From contig NZ_BCVE01000001.1 in the NCBI RefSeq assembly GCF_001591585.1, positions 1 to 64,000 on the forward strand: 64,000 nt of DNA, given 5' to 3'. This document shows positions 52,296-61,700 of the stretch, piece after piece (position 1 is the first letter of the stretch; each line of letters opens with the position of its first letter). This stretch comes from Niallia circulans NBRC 13626. Lineage in GTDB: Bacteria > Bacillota > Bacilli > Bacillales > Cytobacillaceae. The notes below the pieces were generated by a model. That model had not been told where the DNA came from, did no database searches, and worked only from the letters and a program-made list of their open reading frames with translations. A program made the position numbers and the translations under genes.

Positions 52296-52976
52296 ATGTT
52301 TGTAAAAATTGGCGGTAAATTAGTTGGAGTACCATTAATGTCACCAGATACTGGTGGAGCAGGAGATGTTGGAGGAACTCAAGGAACAGATACTGGAACT
52401 GGGCAAGGGCAAAATAATCTCAATCCTGATGACGGAAAAGGAACAATCGAACTTCCTAAATCAGAAGAAGAATTAAAAAAGCTCCTACAGAGCGAATCCG
52501 ATAAGAGGGTCACAGATGCCTTAAAAACAGCCCAAGCAAAGTGGGAAGCTGATTATAAGCAAAAGTTAGAATCAGAGAAAGCAGAGGCAGAGAAACTTGC
52601 TAAAATGACTGCTGCAGAGAAGGAGCAAGCACTTCTTGATAAACAGAAAAAAGAGATTGAGGATAGAGAAAGGGCCATTCAACAAAAGGAACTTAAACTT
52701 GAGACAATCAACATTCTGAATGAGAAGAAGTTGCCTATTACTTTTGCTGACCTTTTACTTGCTGATGATGCTGACAAAACAAAAGGAAATGTTGATACTT
52801 TTGAAAAAGCTTTTCGTGAAGCGGTTGATGCTGCTGTAACAGAAAGATTAAAAGGAAATACGCCAGGTAGCGGTAGCACTAATCCTAGTGTGATCAACTA
52901 TGGCCAAAAGGCTGCGGAAGCTAATAAACAAAATAATGCTTCTCTTGAAGAAGCTAGAAAATCCTATTTTAAGTAA
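52296..52976 (+). CDS. Scaffolding protein (DUF4355 type)
   Basis: This 226-residue protein has a Gly/Thr-rich start, then a long charged coiled coil (KQKLESEKAEAEKLAKMTAA; QKKEIEDRERAIQQKELKLE), NEKKLPITFADLLLADDADK and FEKAFREAVDAAVTERLKG. It helps capsid assembly and leaves the prohead. AGGAGG precedes the ATG. Confidence 0.87.
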   Translation: MFVKIGGKLVGVPLMSPDTGGAGDVGGTQGTDTGTGQGQNNLNPDDGKGTIELPKSEEELKKLLQSESDKRVTDALKTAQAKWEADYKQKLESEKAEAEKLAKMTAAEKEQALLDKQKKEIEDRERAIQQKELKLETINILNEKKLPITFADLLLADDADKTKGNVDTFEKAFREAVDAAVTERLKGNTPGSGSTNPSVINYGQKAAEANKQNNASLEEARKSYFK

Positions 52977-52989
52977 GGAGGAAATATAG

Positions 52990-53361
52990 ATGAGTAAATT
53001 TGAAACTACATCTTATACAAACAAAAAAGAAATTCTAAAGTTTCCAGATCATTACGTGAATGTTGCTGTAACAGTGAGTGACACAGGCGTTACAGCAAAT
53101 ATTGATGGTAAGAAAATTGTACCTGCAGGAACGATTGTGGGTGGAGGTTTCTTAGCAGACGAAGCAGTTAATGCAGTTAAAGCTACAACGACAGAAGGTG
53201 TATCTAATGCAGAAGGTGTTCTATTTAATGATGTAGATGTAACTTACGGTCCAGCGCCTGGAGCTGTACTTATTCATGGATTTGTAGCAATCGATAAATT
53301 ACCTGTAGCGCCATCTGCTGAAGAACAAGCAGCATTAAAACAAATTACATTTTTGAAATAA
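52990..53361 (+). CDS. Capsid decoration/head-stabilising protein
   Basis: This 123-residue beta-rich protein (KIVPAGTIVGGGFLADEAVN; GVLFNDVDVTYGPAPGAVLI) resembles Firmicute phage head decoration or fibre proteins encoded between scaffold and major capsid genes. TAAGGAGG precedes the ATG by 8 bases. Confidence 0.7.
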   Translation: MSKFETTSYTNKKEILKFPDHYVNVAVTVSDTGVTANIDGKKIVPAGTIVGGGFLADEAVNAVKATTTEGVSNAEGVLFNDVDVTYGPAPGAVLIHGFVAIDKLPVAPSAEEQAALKQITFLK

Positions 53362-53378
53362 GAGAGGAATGAATATAT

Positions 53379-54425
53379 ATGCCAACAATTTTTGATTTAG
53401 TAAATGCTCCAAATATCGCAACATATTATCAAGCTAATCCATCTAATGCTATTCCTTATTTAGGTGCAACACTTTTCCCACCTAAGAAACAACTTGGATT
53501 AGATTTGAGTTGGATTAAAGGTTCAAATGGATTGCCGGTTGCTTTGATGCCGTCTGAATTTGATGCTAAAGCAACTTTAAGAGATCGCATCGGATTTGAC
53601 AAAGTACAAACAGAAATGCCGTTTTTCCGTGAAGCAATGAGAATTGGTGAAAAAGATCGTCAAGAATTAAATCGTCTTGCAGCTTCTAATTTAGATAGTA
53701 TGATTATGCCAGTTATAAACAATATTTATGATGATGTAACTAAGTTAGTGAATGGTGCGATGGTACAACCTGAAAGAATGATCATGCAATTACTTTCAAC
53801 TGGTAAAATAGCAATCACAGCAAATCGATTAAGTTACGATTACGATTATAAAATGTCTTCTGAACATAAAGAAACATTAACAGGTAGTGCGGTTTGGAGT
53901 GATTACACAGGTTCTGATCCAGTAAACGACATCATTGAATGGCAGGACAAAGTAGAAGATGATACAGGTTTCCGTCCTACGAATGCTATTTGTACTCGTA
54001 AAACATGGAATTACTTGATGAAGAACAAGTCTATTCGTTTAGATATGAATCCTATTGGTGGTCAAAATATCATCATGACAGATGCTATGCTTAGAAGCTA
54101 TTTATCTGAAAAACTAGGATTATCAGTTGCTGTTTATAACAAAAAATTCGCATTGCAAGATGGATCCACTAGCTTATTTTATCCCGATGATCATTTCACT
54201 TTACTACCAGATGGTAACTTAGGTAATACATTCTTTGGTACTACGCCAGAGGAAAGTGATCTAATGACTGGCCAATCTACTGCTGACGTTTCAATTATTA
54301 ACACTGGGGTTGCCATTACTACAATCAAAGAACCGCATCCAGTAAACGTTGAAACAATTGTATCTATGATTTCACTGCCAAGCTTTGAAACGATCGATAA
54401 CATCTTTATTGCAAAAGTTAACTAA
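53379..54425 (+). CDS. Major capsid protein, phage capsid protein E family
   Basis: This 348-residue protein starts MPTIFDLVNAPNIATYYQAN and includes FFREAMRIGEKDRQELNRLA, NAICTRKTWNYLMKNKSIRL and NTGVAITTIKEPHPVNVETI, typical of capsid protein E (HK97 fold). It forms the icosahedral shell. A terminator follows immediately. Confidence 0.92.
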   Translation: MPTIFDLVNAPNIATYYQANPSNAIPYLGATLFPPKKQLGLDLSWIKGSNGLPVALMPSEFDAKATLRDRIGFDKVQTEMPFFREAMRIGEKDRQELNRLAASNLDSMIMPVINNIYDDVTKLVNGAMVQPERMIMQLLSTGKIAITANRLSYDYDYKMSSEHKETLTGSAVWSDYTGSDPVNDIIEWQDKVEDDTGFRPTNAICTRKTWNYLMKNKSIRLDMNPIGGQNIIMTDAMLRSYLSEKLGLSVAVYNKKFALQDGSTSLFYPDDHFTLLPDGNLGNTFFGTTPEESDLMTGQSTADVSIINTGVAITTIKEPHPVNVETIVSMISLPSFETIDNIFIAKVN

Positions 54426-54450
54426 GGAGAGGGGTTTCCCTCTCCTATCT
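54426..54450 (+). terminator. Terminator after the major capsid gene
   Basis: GGAGAGGG pairs with CCCTCTCC (4-base loop) followed by TATCTTATTT. It likely reduces downstream expression, favouring capsid over connector proteins. Confidence 0.72.
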
Positions 54451-54472
54451 TATTTGAAAGGAGCTAATAAAA

Positions 54473-54712
54473 ATGGCTAAAAAAGAAACTGCGGAAGATA
54501 AAAAGGTAAGAGAAGCCGAAGAAAAAAAGAAAGCTGAGGAATCAGCAAATCTTGAAGAGAATAATCAATCAGAGGTAGAAGAAACAGTTAAAGTGAAACT
54601 TAAAGCGAATATCAAATATAATACAGAACGATTTAAAAAAGGACAAAAAATAGAGATTAAGAAGTCTGATTATGATTCATTTTTAAAAGAAGGGCTTATC
54701 AATGAGAGATAA
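54473..54712 (+). CDS. Hypothetical head-region protein
   Basis: This 79-residue protein has a Lys/Glu-rich N terminus (AEDKKVREAEEKKKAEESAN) and a small beta-rich end (VKLKANIKYNTERFKKGQKI). It is in the place of a Rho-N/LEM-like or DUF protein common after capsid genes. It overlaps the connector by 11 bases. Confidence 0.62.
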   Translation: MAKKETAEDKKVREAEEKKKAEESANLEENNQSEVEETVKVKLKANIKYNTERFKKGQKIEIKKSDYDSFLKEGLINER

Positions 54713-55070
54713 AGTCCTTGAAATTATTAAGCGGCGCCTAAAACTTGAAGATGAGTCTCTTGATGATTTAATCATGGATTATATCGAACAAGCAGAATGG
54801 AAAATAAGAAACTATTGTAATCTTAAAGTGGTTCCTGAAGGCTTATTGTTTACTTGGGCATCTATTGCTATAGAATTATTCAAAATAAATCATCCAAATG
54901 AGGAAGTAGTTCAAAGTTTAACGGATGATTCATTCAATTCTTTTACTGTAGGTAAATTTTCAGCTACGAAAAACAGTAGCCAAAATCAAGGTACAACTAA
55001 TAGTGCGGATAATTTACTTACTTCATATAAAAGTGAATTAAATGCATTTAGGCGGTTGAAAACAATATGA
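54702..55070 (+). CDS. Head-tail connector (gp6-like)
   Basis: This 122-residue helical protein (LKLEDESLDDLIMDYIEQAE; WKIRNYCNLKVVPEGLLFTW) ends with FRRLKTI. It matches the phage DNA-packaging/adaptor family that sits on the portal. It overlaps the next gene by 4 bases. Confidence 0.8.
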   Translation: MRDKVLEIIKRRLKLEDESLDDLIMDYIEQAEWKIRNYCNLKVVPEGLLFTWASIAIELFKINHPNEEVVQSLTDDSFNSFTVGKFSATKNSSQNQGTTNSADNLLTSYKSELNAFRRLKTI

Positions 55071-56188
55071 ATCCTGAAAAACAGCAAGAATTATCAAATT
55101 CAGTTACTGAAATTTATCTTGCTATTGAGGAACAAATATTAATTAACTTTGCGAGACAACTTAAACAAAGAAAAAGGTTGTTGAAACAAGATTCTATTGA
55201 GAAATGGGCTGAATATCAACTATCTCAATTAGAAGCCTTATCGCAACAAAACATAATCACTATAGCGAAATATAGTGGATTAGCGATCGATGAGATAACT
55301 AAGCTACTTCAAGAGATTGGTTATGCTGCCGTTAATCAAGTTGATAAGGATTTACAAGAAGCGGTGAGAAAAGGGGCTATAATCAAGCCACCAACAGAAC
55401 CCAGCTCTTCACTTCAGCCTATATTATTAAGTTATCAGCAACAAGCAATAGATAAATTTAATATGGTTAATACGACCATGCTAGAACAGTCAAAACAACA
55501 GTATAAAGACGTTTTGAATAAAACAGTAGGGAAAGTATTAACAGGGACTATTACGCCTAGCCAAGCGCTAAGAGAGACTGTTAGTGAATGGGCAGAAGAT
55601 GGTATTCCTGCATTAATAGATAAAGCAAATAAGGAATGGACACCTGAAGCTTATATAAATACAGTCGTGAGATCCATAAGTAATAGAGTTTCTAACACTA
55701 TACAGGATAATCGAATGGATGAATATGGTGTGGACTTGATTGAAGTATCAGCACATATGGGTGCAAGGCCGCTCTGCGCTCCTTACCAAGGAAAGATATA
55801 TTCTAGGAGTGGAAAAAGTAAAAAATATCCGCCTTTTAGTGAAACTAGCTATGAAAAACATATAGCTGGTTTATTCGGCATCAATTGTGGCCATGTAAAG
55901 TATCCATTTGTTGAGGGAGTTTCTGTTAAAAGAGAGATTGAAATCAATAAAGAAGAGAATGATGAAGCTTATAAATTGTCTCAACAACAGAGATATCTAG
56001 AAAGGCAAATTCGACATGCTAAAAAGCAATTAAACGTCATGAGTGCTATGGGTGATGATGTAGGTGTTCAAATGGCCAAGCAAAAAGTAAGAGAACGACA
56101 GGCTAATATGAGAAGATTCATAGATGAGACTGGAAGAACCAGAAGACGTAATCGAGAACAATTAGCTTATAATAATCCTAGAGTTTAA
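55067..56188 (+). CDS. Phage minor capsid protein 2 (PF06152-type)
   Basis: This 373-residue protein contains VRSISNRVSNTIQDNRMDEY, VDLIEVSAHMGARPLCAPYQ, GKIYSRSGKSKKYPPFSETS and LFGINCGHVKYPFVEGVS, a clear signature of this family. Its C terminus is basic and coiled (RQIRHAKKQL). Its gene usually follows the portal gene; here it lies after the connector. Confidence 0.86.
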   Translation: MNPEKQQELSNSVTEIYLAIEEQILINFARQLKQRKRLLKQDSIEKWAEYQLSQLEALSQQNIITIAKYSGLAIDEITKLLQEIGYAAVNQVDKDLQEAVRKGAIIKPPTEPSSSLQPILLSYQQQAIDKFNMVNTTMLEQSKQQYKDVLNKTVGKVLTGTITPSQALRETVSEWAEDGIPALIDKANKEWTPEAYINTVVRSISNRVSNTIQDNRMDEYGVDLIEVSAHMGARPLCAPYQGKIYSRSGKSKKYPPFSETSYEKHIAGLFGINCGHVKYPFVEGVSVKREIEINKEENDEAYKLSQQQRYLERQIRHAKKQLNVMSAMGDDVGVQMAKQKVRERQANMRRFIDETGRTRRRNREQLAYNNPRV

Positions 56189-56201
56189 AGAGGTGTAAAA
56201 A

Positions 56202-56540
56202 GTGAATATACCTCCAATACCAAAGAAATTATTGATCCATACTATTGAATATGAAGAATTTGTAAAAGATGGATCATTTGGTGAAGAATTTGCGCCTGCT
56301 GAGACCATCTCTTTTGTGTTGGTTCAACCATCCAGTAAATTACGAAGGGATGGAAATGGAGAAGAAGTCCAAACACTTGGAGTAGTCTTTTTAGACGCGG
56401 TAAACACACCTAACTTTAAGCCTTTGAAAGAAAAGTCTAAGGTTAGATTTAAAAAGAAGGATTATCGAGTGATTGAATGCGAAAGCCTTTATACATTAGA
56501 TCCAGATATGCCCCATCATTACGAGGTGAATTTGATATGA
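56202..56540 (+). CDS. Minor capsid/head-tail joining protein (Minor_capsid_1-like)
   Basis: This 112-residue protein (PPIPKKLLIHTIEYEEFVKD) contains SKVRFKKKDYRVIECESLYT. GTG 56202 follows AGAGGTG. It overlaps the next gene by 4 bases, in the fixed order of minor capsid 1, 2 and 3. Confidence 0.78.
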   Translation: MNIPPIPKKLLIHTIEYEEFVKDGSFGEEFAPAETISFVLVQPSSKLRRDGNGEEVQTLGVVFLDAVNTPNFKPLKEKSKVRFKKKDYRVIECESLYTLDPDMPHHYEVNLI

Positions 56541-56887
56541 GCAGGGTAAGAATTCGAACTAATTTAAACGGTATAGCTAGACAAATAACAAGAGCAAAAG
56601 AAAGAACTCAATACGCACTGGATAATCAGATTTTAAAAGACGATAACGAATTTATTCCTGCAGACACATGGAATTTACGTGATTCTTCCATACGTGGTTC
56701 TATTATAGGTCAAGGGATTTTACAATGGTCAACACCATATGCAAGGAATCTTTATTATAACCCGCAATATAATTTTTCTTTGGATAAGAATCCTAAAGCG
56801 GGTGGTATATGGCATGAACGAGGCAAAGCAGCATATGGCGATGACTGGACTAGACTTGCGCAAAGAGAAATGGAAGATAACCTATGA
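56537..56887 (+). CDS. Minor capsid/tail completion protein (Minor_capsid_2-like)
   Basis: This 116-residue protein (RVRIRTNLNGIARQITRAKE; LQWSTPYARNLYYNPQYNFS) has AGGIWHERGKAAYGDDWTRL, diagnostic of this family. ATG 56537 overlaps the stop before it. Confidence 0.83.
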   Translation: MSRVRIRTNLNGIARQITRAKERTQYALDNQILKDDNEFIPADTWNLRDSSIRGSIIGQGILQWSTPYARNLYYNPQYNFSLDKNPKAGGIWHERGKAAYGDDWTRLAQREMEDNL

Positions 56888-57276
56888 CAATGGATTTTTT
56901 AGAGAGATTAGTATATTTATTAGATGCCCAAAAGTATTATTCAACGGTACTTTCTCCTGTACTTGGAACAGGAAACAGCATTGCAGTAACAACTTTACCT
57001 TCGAGAACTTATCAATACTACATGGATGGATCATACAGCCAAGGATATGCCTTCCAAATCAGCACAAAGCATGATCAACAATTAGTCGCTTATAATACAT
57101 GCCAATTGATTGTTGATTTTTTAAAGGATAGAAAGTCTATACCTAGTGAAAACAACTCGTATGAGTTTGAAGGAATAGACATACAAACAAGCCCAAACCT
57201 TCTTATGAAGGATGATAAGTATTACATTTTTACAGCGCAACTAAGCGCTAATTTACTAGTTTACAAGGGGGATTAA
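56884..57276 (+). CDS. Minor capsid/tail terminator-like protein (Minor_capsid_3-like)
   Basis: This 130-residue protein (ITVTTLPSRTYQYYMDGSY-type centre, SFQISTKH-like segment) ends with YYIFTAQLSANLLVYKGD. Its size and place fit the tail terminator that caps the tail tube at the head. Confidence 0.78.
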   Translation: MTMDFLERLVYLLDAQKYYSTVLSPVLGTGNSIAVTTLPSRTYQYYMDGSYSQGYAFQISTKHDQQLVAYNTCQLIVDFLKDRKSIPSENNSYEFEGIDIQTSPNLLMKDDKYYIFTAQLSANLLVYKGD

Positions 57277-57278
57277 CA

Positions 57279-57734
57279 ATGCCATTTCATTTAAACTATT
57301 TGACTACCTATAAAATCGGTGAAACAAAAGAAGAACTATTACCATTAGCTGCAGGTATCTCTACTGTTGATCCATCAAATGAAGAATCTACGGAAGAATA
57401 TAGCTATTATGATGGAGCAGGCGGAACAGAAACAGAAACTACTGGATTAACTTCTTCTTATGCATTCAGTGGTAACCGTAAATACGCTGATGATCCAGCA
57501 CAAGAATTAATTCGGAATAAGCTGTTTACTTTAGGCCAAGGGCGAGAAGTGTACTTCCAGGTAACAGAGCCAGATGGACGTGTAATTGAAGGTCCTGCAA
57601 CATTACAAGATATCACTCCTCATGGTGGAGATGCGAATGCTCGTGCAACGTTTGAATTTACAGTTACGTTTAAAGGTCTTCCAACTGATACAAAGCCTGG
57701 TGAAACAGGAACACAAACAACTACAGAAGAATAA
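57279..57734 (+). CDS. Major tail tube protein
   Basis: This 151-residue protein (YYDGAGGTETETTGLTSSYA, FSGNRKYADDPAQELIRNKL, RATFEFTVTFKGLPTDTKPG) matches Firmicute siphophage tail tube proteins of the gpV-type fold. It polymerises in hexamer rings around the tape measure. It ends in a Thr/Glu tail. Confidence 0.85.
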   Translation: MPFHLNYLTTYKIGETKEELLPLAAGISTVDPSNEESTEEYSYYDGAGGTETETTGLTSSYAFSGNRKYADDPAQELIRNKLFTLGQGREVYFQVTEPDGRVIEGPATLQDITPHGGDANARATFEFTVTFKGLPTDTKPGETGTQTTTEE

Positions 57735-57748
57735 TTAGGAGGTAACAT

Positions 57749-58132
57749 ATGTCTATTAATATTAATTTAAGTAACCAATCCATTATCCCCGTGAGATTCG
57801 GGGAATTTGATTTTAATGTAGATATCTCGGATGCTGGTAAACAGAAGTTAATGGGATTAATCGAAGAATTTGATAATCGAAATACAGATATCGGTGAAGT
57901 AAAAGATAAAGAATCGTTTGCTAAAGTAATTGAAGAAACCAAATCTATTTTAAAAAGCATTTATGATTCCCTGTTTGGAGAGGGGAATTTCGATAAGATT
58001 TACGAAAAATATCCAGATGTGACTTTGCTCTCTAATAGTTTTATCGATGTTGCAAATGGTGTAATGGCCGAGTACGAAAAACGTACAAGAAGAGAACAAA
58101 AAGATAATTATGTAGCAAATCTAAAGAAGTAA
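57749..58132 (+). CDS. Tail assembly chaperone-like protein (upstream)
   Basis: This 127-residue protein (SIIPVRFGEFDFNVDISDAG; VEEYEKRTRREQKDNYVANL-like end) sits between tail tube and Gp15-type gene, the slot of the G chaperone. AGGAGG precedes the ATG. A programmed frameshift into the next frame is not obvious. Confidence 0.7.
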   Translation: MSININLSNQSIIPVRFGEFDFNVDISDAGKQKLMGLIEEFDNRNTDIGEVKDKESFAKVIEETKSILKSIYDSLFGEGNFDKIYEKYPDVTLLSNSFIDVANGVMAEYEKRTRREQKDNYVANLKK

Positions 58133-58145
58133 GTAGGTGAGGGCA

Positions 58146-58784
58146 ATGTTTTCCCTTGCTCGAAAATTACAGAATTCAATTGACTATAATGGCGTTACTT
58201 ACGAATTGAAATTAGCTTTTGATAATGTCCTTTTAGTTTTTGATGTGCTAAAAGATGATAATATCGATGACTTGTTCAAAGTAGATGTGGTAATGGATTT
58301 ATTATTAACCCAGCCACATGAACTTGAAGATGAACAAATGGTAGAACTTTATACATTGATTATGGAAACGGTCATCCTCCAAGGAAAAAAGCAAGAGGTT
58401 AAACGAGATCTTGCTGGTAATGTCATTGAAGAAGATGAGGATGATAAAAAACTATATAGCCTAGAAGAAGACGCACAGTATATCTATGCGTCTTTTTTAT
58501 ATGATTATCAAATTGACTTAATCGATCAACAAGGGAAGATGCATTGGTTTAAGTTTAATGCGCTGTTAGCTTCTTTAAGTGATGACACGATGTTTAAGAG
58601 AGTTATTGATATTAGACAACGTAAGCCAAATAAACACATGTCTACTGAAGAAAAAAGCAATCTTATGAAGCTTCAGCAACTATATGCACTAAAGAAATCC
58701 CAAGAAGAAATAGAATTTGAAGCAATGGATTTAGCCGAGAAGCAAGCTTACATCAAACAAAAGATGGCTGAGAGGGGTGAGTAG
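58146..58784 (+). CDS. Gp15-family tail chaperone
   Basis: This 212-residue protein (SLARKLQNSIDYNGVTYELK, LAFDNVLLVFDVLKDDNI, LEEDAQYIYASFLYDYQIDL) has the Bacteriophage_Gp15 pattern. Gp15 proteins assist tape measure assembly. ATG 58146 is preferred; GTGAGGG lies 7 bases before. It ends with a highly charged tail. Confidence 0.86.
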   Translation: MFSLARKLQNSIDYNGVTYELKLAFDNVLLVFDVLKDDNIDDLFKVDVVMDLLLTQPHELEDEQMVELYTLIMETVILQGKKQEVKRDLAGNVIEEDEDDKKLYSLEEDAQYIYASFLYDYQIDLIDQQGKMHWFKFNALLASLSDDTMFKRVIDIRQRKPNKHMSTEEKSNLMKLQQLYALKKSQEEIEFEAMDLAEKQAYIKQKMAERGE

Positions 58785-61700
58785 ATGGCAGCAGATGGAT
58801 CAGTTGTTATTGAGATATCCCTTGATGATTCAGGCGTATCTGGTCAGATACGAGATATAGACCGTGACTTTAACCGTGTAGGAAGTAACTTTCCACAAAC
58901 TTTTCGTAATAACATGAGACAAATACGTACTAGTCTAGGGCAAATACGAACGAGCATTAGTGATACTTTTTCTGCAGCCGTGAACTCAATCCGTAATACA
59001 TTTACCCGAGCTAATCCTTTTCGTTCGATGTTTACTGGATTGCAATCAGCAACTAGTGGTATAACTTCTCGGATGACAAGCGGTTTTTCGAATGCATTCA
59101 GTCGTATGAGAACTGCAGCAAGCAACTCAATCAGTCGCATGAGACAAGAATTCTCCTCTTTAGATCGTACTGTAGAAAGTCCAATTAAAAGCATGCTGAA
59201 AATGGCAGCAACAATAACTGGAATAACAGGAGCCATGAATTTAATGGGGCGGGCTATTAGTCGTGTAGATACGATAGATACTGCAACTAAATCATTAACA
59301 GTCCTTACAGGGTCTGCAGAAGATGCAAAGCTAGTCATGAACGATCTTGTAGATGCAATTGACGGTACACCAATAGCATTAAATGATGTTGCCCTTGGAG
59401 CAAAGAAAATGGTGGCTGCAGGGATGAAAGCTGAAAAGGTAAAACCTGTTTTCAAGTCCATCGCAGATGCTGCCTATGGAGTTGGTGATGGTGCTCAATC
59501 TATAGACCAAATTACAAGCGCAATAGCTTCCATGCAATCAGCTGGGACGGTTTATGCAGATGATATTAATAGATTAGTAGATGCTGGGATACCAGCATGG
59601 CAAATGCTCGCTAATCAAACCAACCAATCAGTAGCTGATATTAAGAAAGACACATCTAAAGGTTTGCTAGAATCAAACGAAGCAATCGATATGCTTGTTG
59701 ATGGTATCCAGAATGGAACGGACGGTATTGCAGGAAGTACTGCTGCTATGGCTGGACTAGCCAAAACGGCAGGAGACACAATCTCTGGTTCATTCGGTAA
59801 TATGCGAACAGCAATTGTTAAAATAATGGCCAACGTTGCAGACGTATTAAAAGGCGATATTATCAATGCCTTAAAAGGACTAACAAACGCTTTTAAAGCT
59901 GTAGCTCGTGTAACTGGTAGTGAAACTTTTGCAAATGGTTTAAGAGGAATGGTAAACGTTTTGAAATTACTATCTCCAGCTCTATTAGGAGTAGTAACTG
60001 CACTTGCGATATTTAGTACTTATATGGGATTAGCTAAATCTGTTGGTTTGTTGAGAATTGCTATTGGTGGATTGTTGACGACGATAACAGCAAATCCAAT
60101 CATTGCTATAGTTGCAGCATTGGCTGGATTAGCGGTAATGCTGGTATCTCTATATAAGACAAACGAAACATTTAGAAATGCTGTTCAGAAAACGTGGACT
60201 TTTATTACTGACATTTATTCAAAATCAATAGATGGTATAAAAACCGCCTTAAGTTCGATAATGCCATCCCTCCAAGCATTCGGTAGTTGGTCAGCAGATA
60301 AACTTATCGCTGGATTTGCTTGGTTAGGATCTATAGGTGTAAAAGCTGTAAGTGCAATTGCTACAGGAATGACTATTGCTGGAAATGCACTTTCGACATT
60401 CTTTAATTATCTAGCAAACAGTGCTGTCGGCCAAGCAGTTTTAAATACTTTGAAACTATCTTTTGAAAATATTACGAACGTTTTATTAACTCTTGTTCCT
60501 TTTTTAAGTCGATTAGCCTTAGGATTTATTGGAGTAACTGGCCCACTCGGATTAGTAATTTCTTTAGCTATTACGTTTGCTGCTACACTCCTTAAAATGG
60601 GCGGTTTTTCAGCAGAAGGAATAAATAATGCGTTAAAAGATATTGGCAAAATGCTTATGGGAATCCTAGATGCGGCACTAGTCTTAATTCCACAATTTAT
60701 CAAAATCGGAGCCGATTTAATTGTTAAATTGATGGAAGGGATTGCTCAAAGTATTCCAAAACTTGTCGCTATCGCAGAGCAATTAATGAATTTTTTTAAT
60801 GAAGCGATAACAACATATCTACCAATGATTATTCAAGTTGGTCTCCAAATCATTACAGCAATAGCAAATGGAATAGTTCAATATTTGCCCATTATGATTA
60901 ACTCATATATTTCCCTAGTGACTTTACTAGTCGATACGATCGCTCAATATTTGCCAACAATCATTAGTGTTGGTATAACAATTCTTACTAATTTACTGGA
61001 AGGTATTTTAACTGTACTTCCTGAGGTTATCAATACAGCAATTTTAATTATCACTTCTTTATTAGGGATTTTGGTTGATAATTTGCCAATGATTTTATCA
61101 GCCGGGATTGATATTCTGAATGCACTGATTGGCGGATTGACTGCTGCCTTACCTGCATTACTAACAGCAGCCCTAACGATTATTATATCTTTAGCAACGG
61201 CTCTTCTAGACAATTTACCGCAAATACTATCAGCTGGAATTGAATTATTAATGGCTTTGATTGATGGAATTTTGTCAATTTTGCCTATGCTAATCGAAAC
61301 TGCATTGACTTTAATTATTACTCTTGCTACTGCTTTGATAAAAGCTTTGCCGCAGATTATTGCAGCTGGAATAAAAATTCTAAATGCTCTAGTTGATGGG
61401 ATTATTCAACTACTGCCTGCTTTGATTGCTTGTGCTCTAAAGCTAATTATCACTTTAGCAGGTGCTATTATTAAAAACTTACCAAAAATATTGGCTGCTG
61501 GAGTTAAGATTTTAAAAATGCTAGTACAAGGGATTCTTAGTATTATAGGAACCCTCCTTAAGGCAGGAGCGGATTTAATTGTTAAATTAGCACAAGCGAT
61601 AGGTAAGCAACTATCTAAGATAAAGGATAAAGGAAAAGAAGTAACTGGAAAAGTAGTAGAAGGAATCACAAGTACCATATCTAAGATGGTTTCAATCGGT

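Noticed and set aside
58110-58150. Programmed -1 frameshift joining the two tail chaperone genes
   Set aside because: No slippery heptamer precedes the stop at 58130-58132, and the second gene has its own ribosome site and ATG.
58844-59461. Long leftward frame opposite the tape measure gene
   Set aside because: It is the shadow of a strongly supported tape measure protein, with composition typical of antisense frames and no ribosome site.
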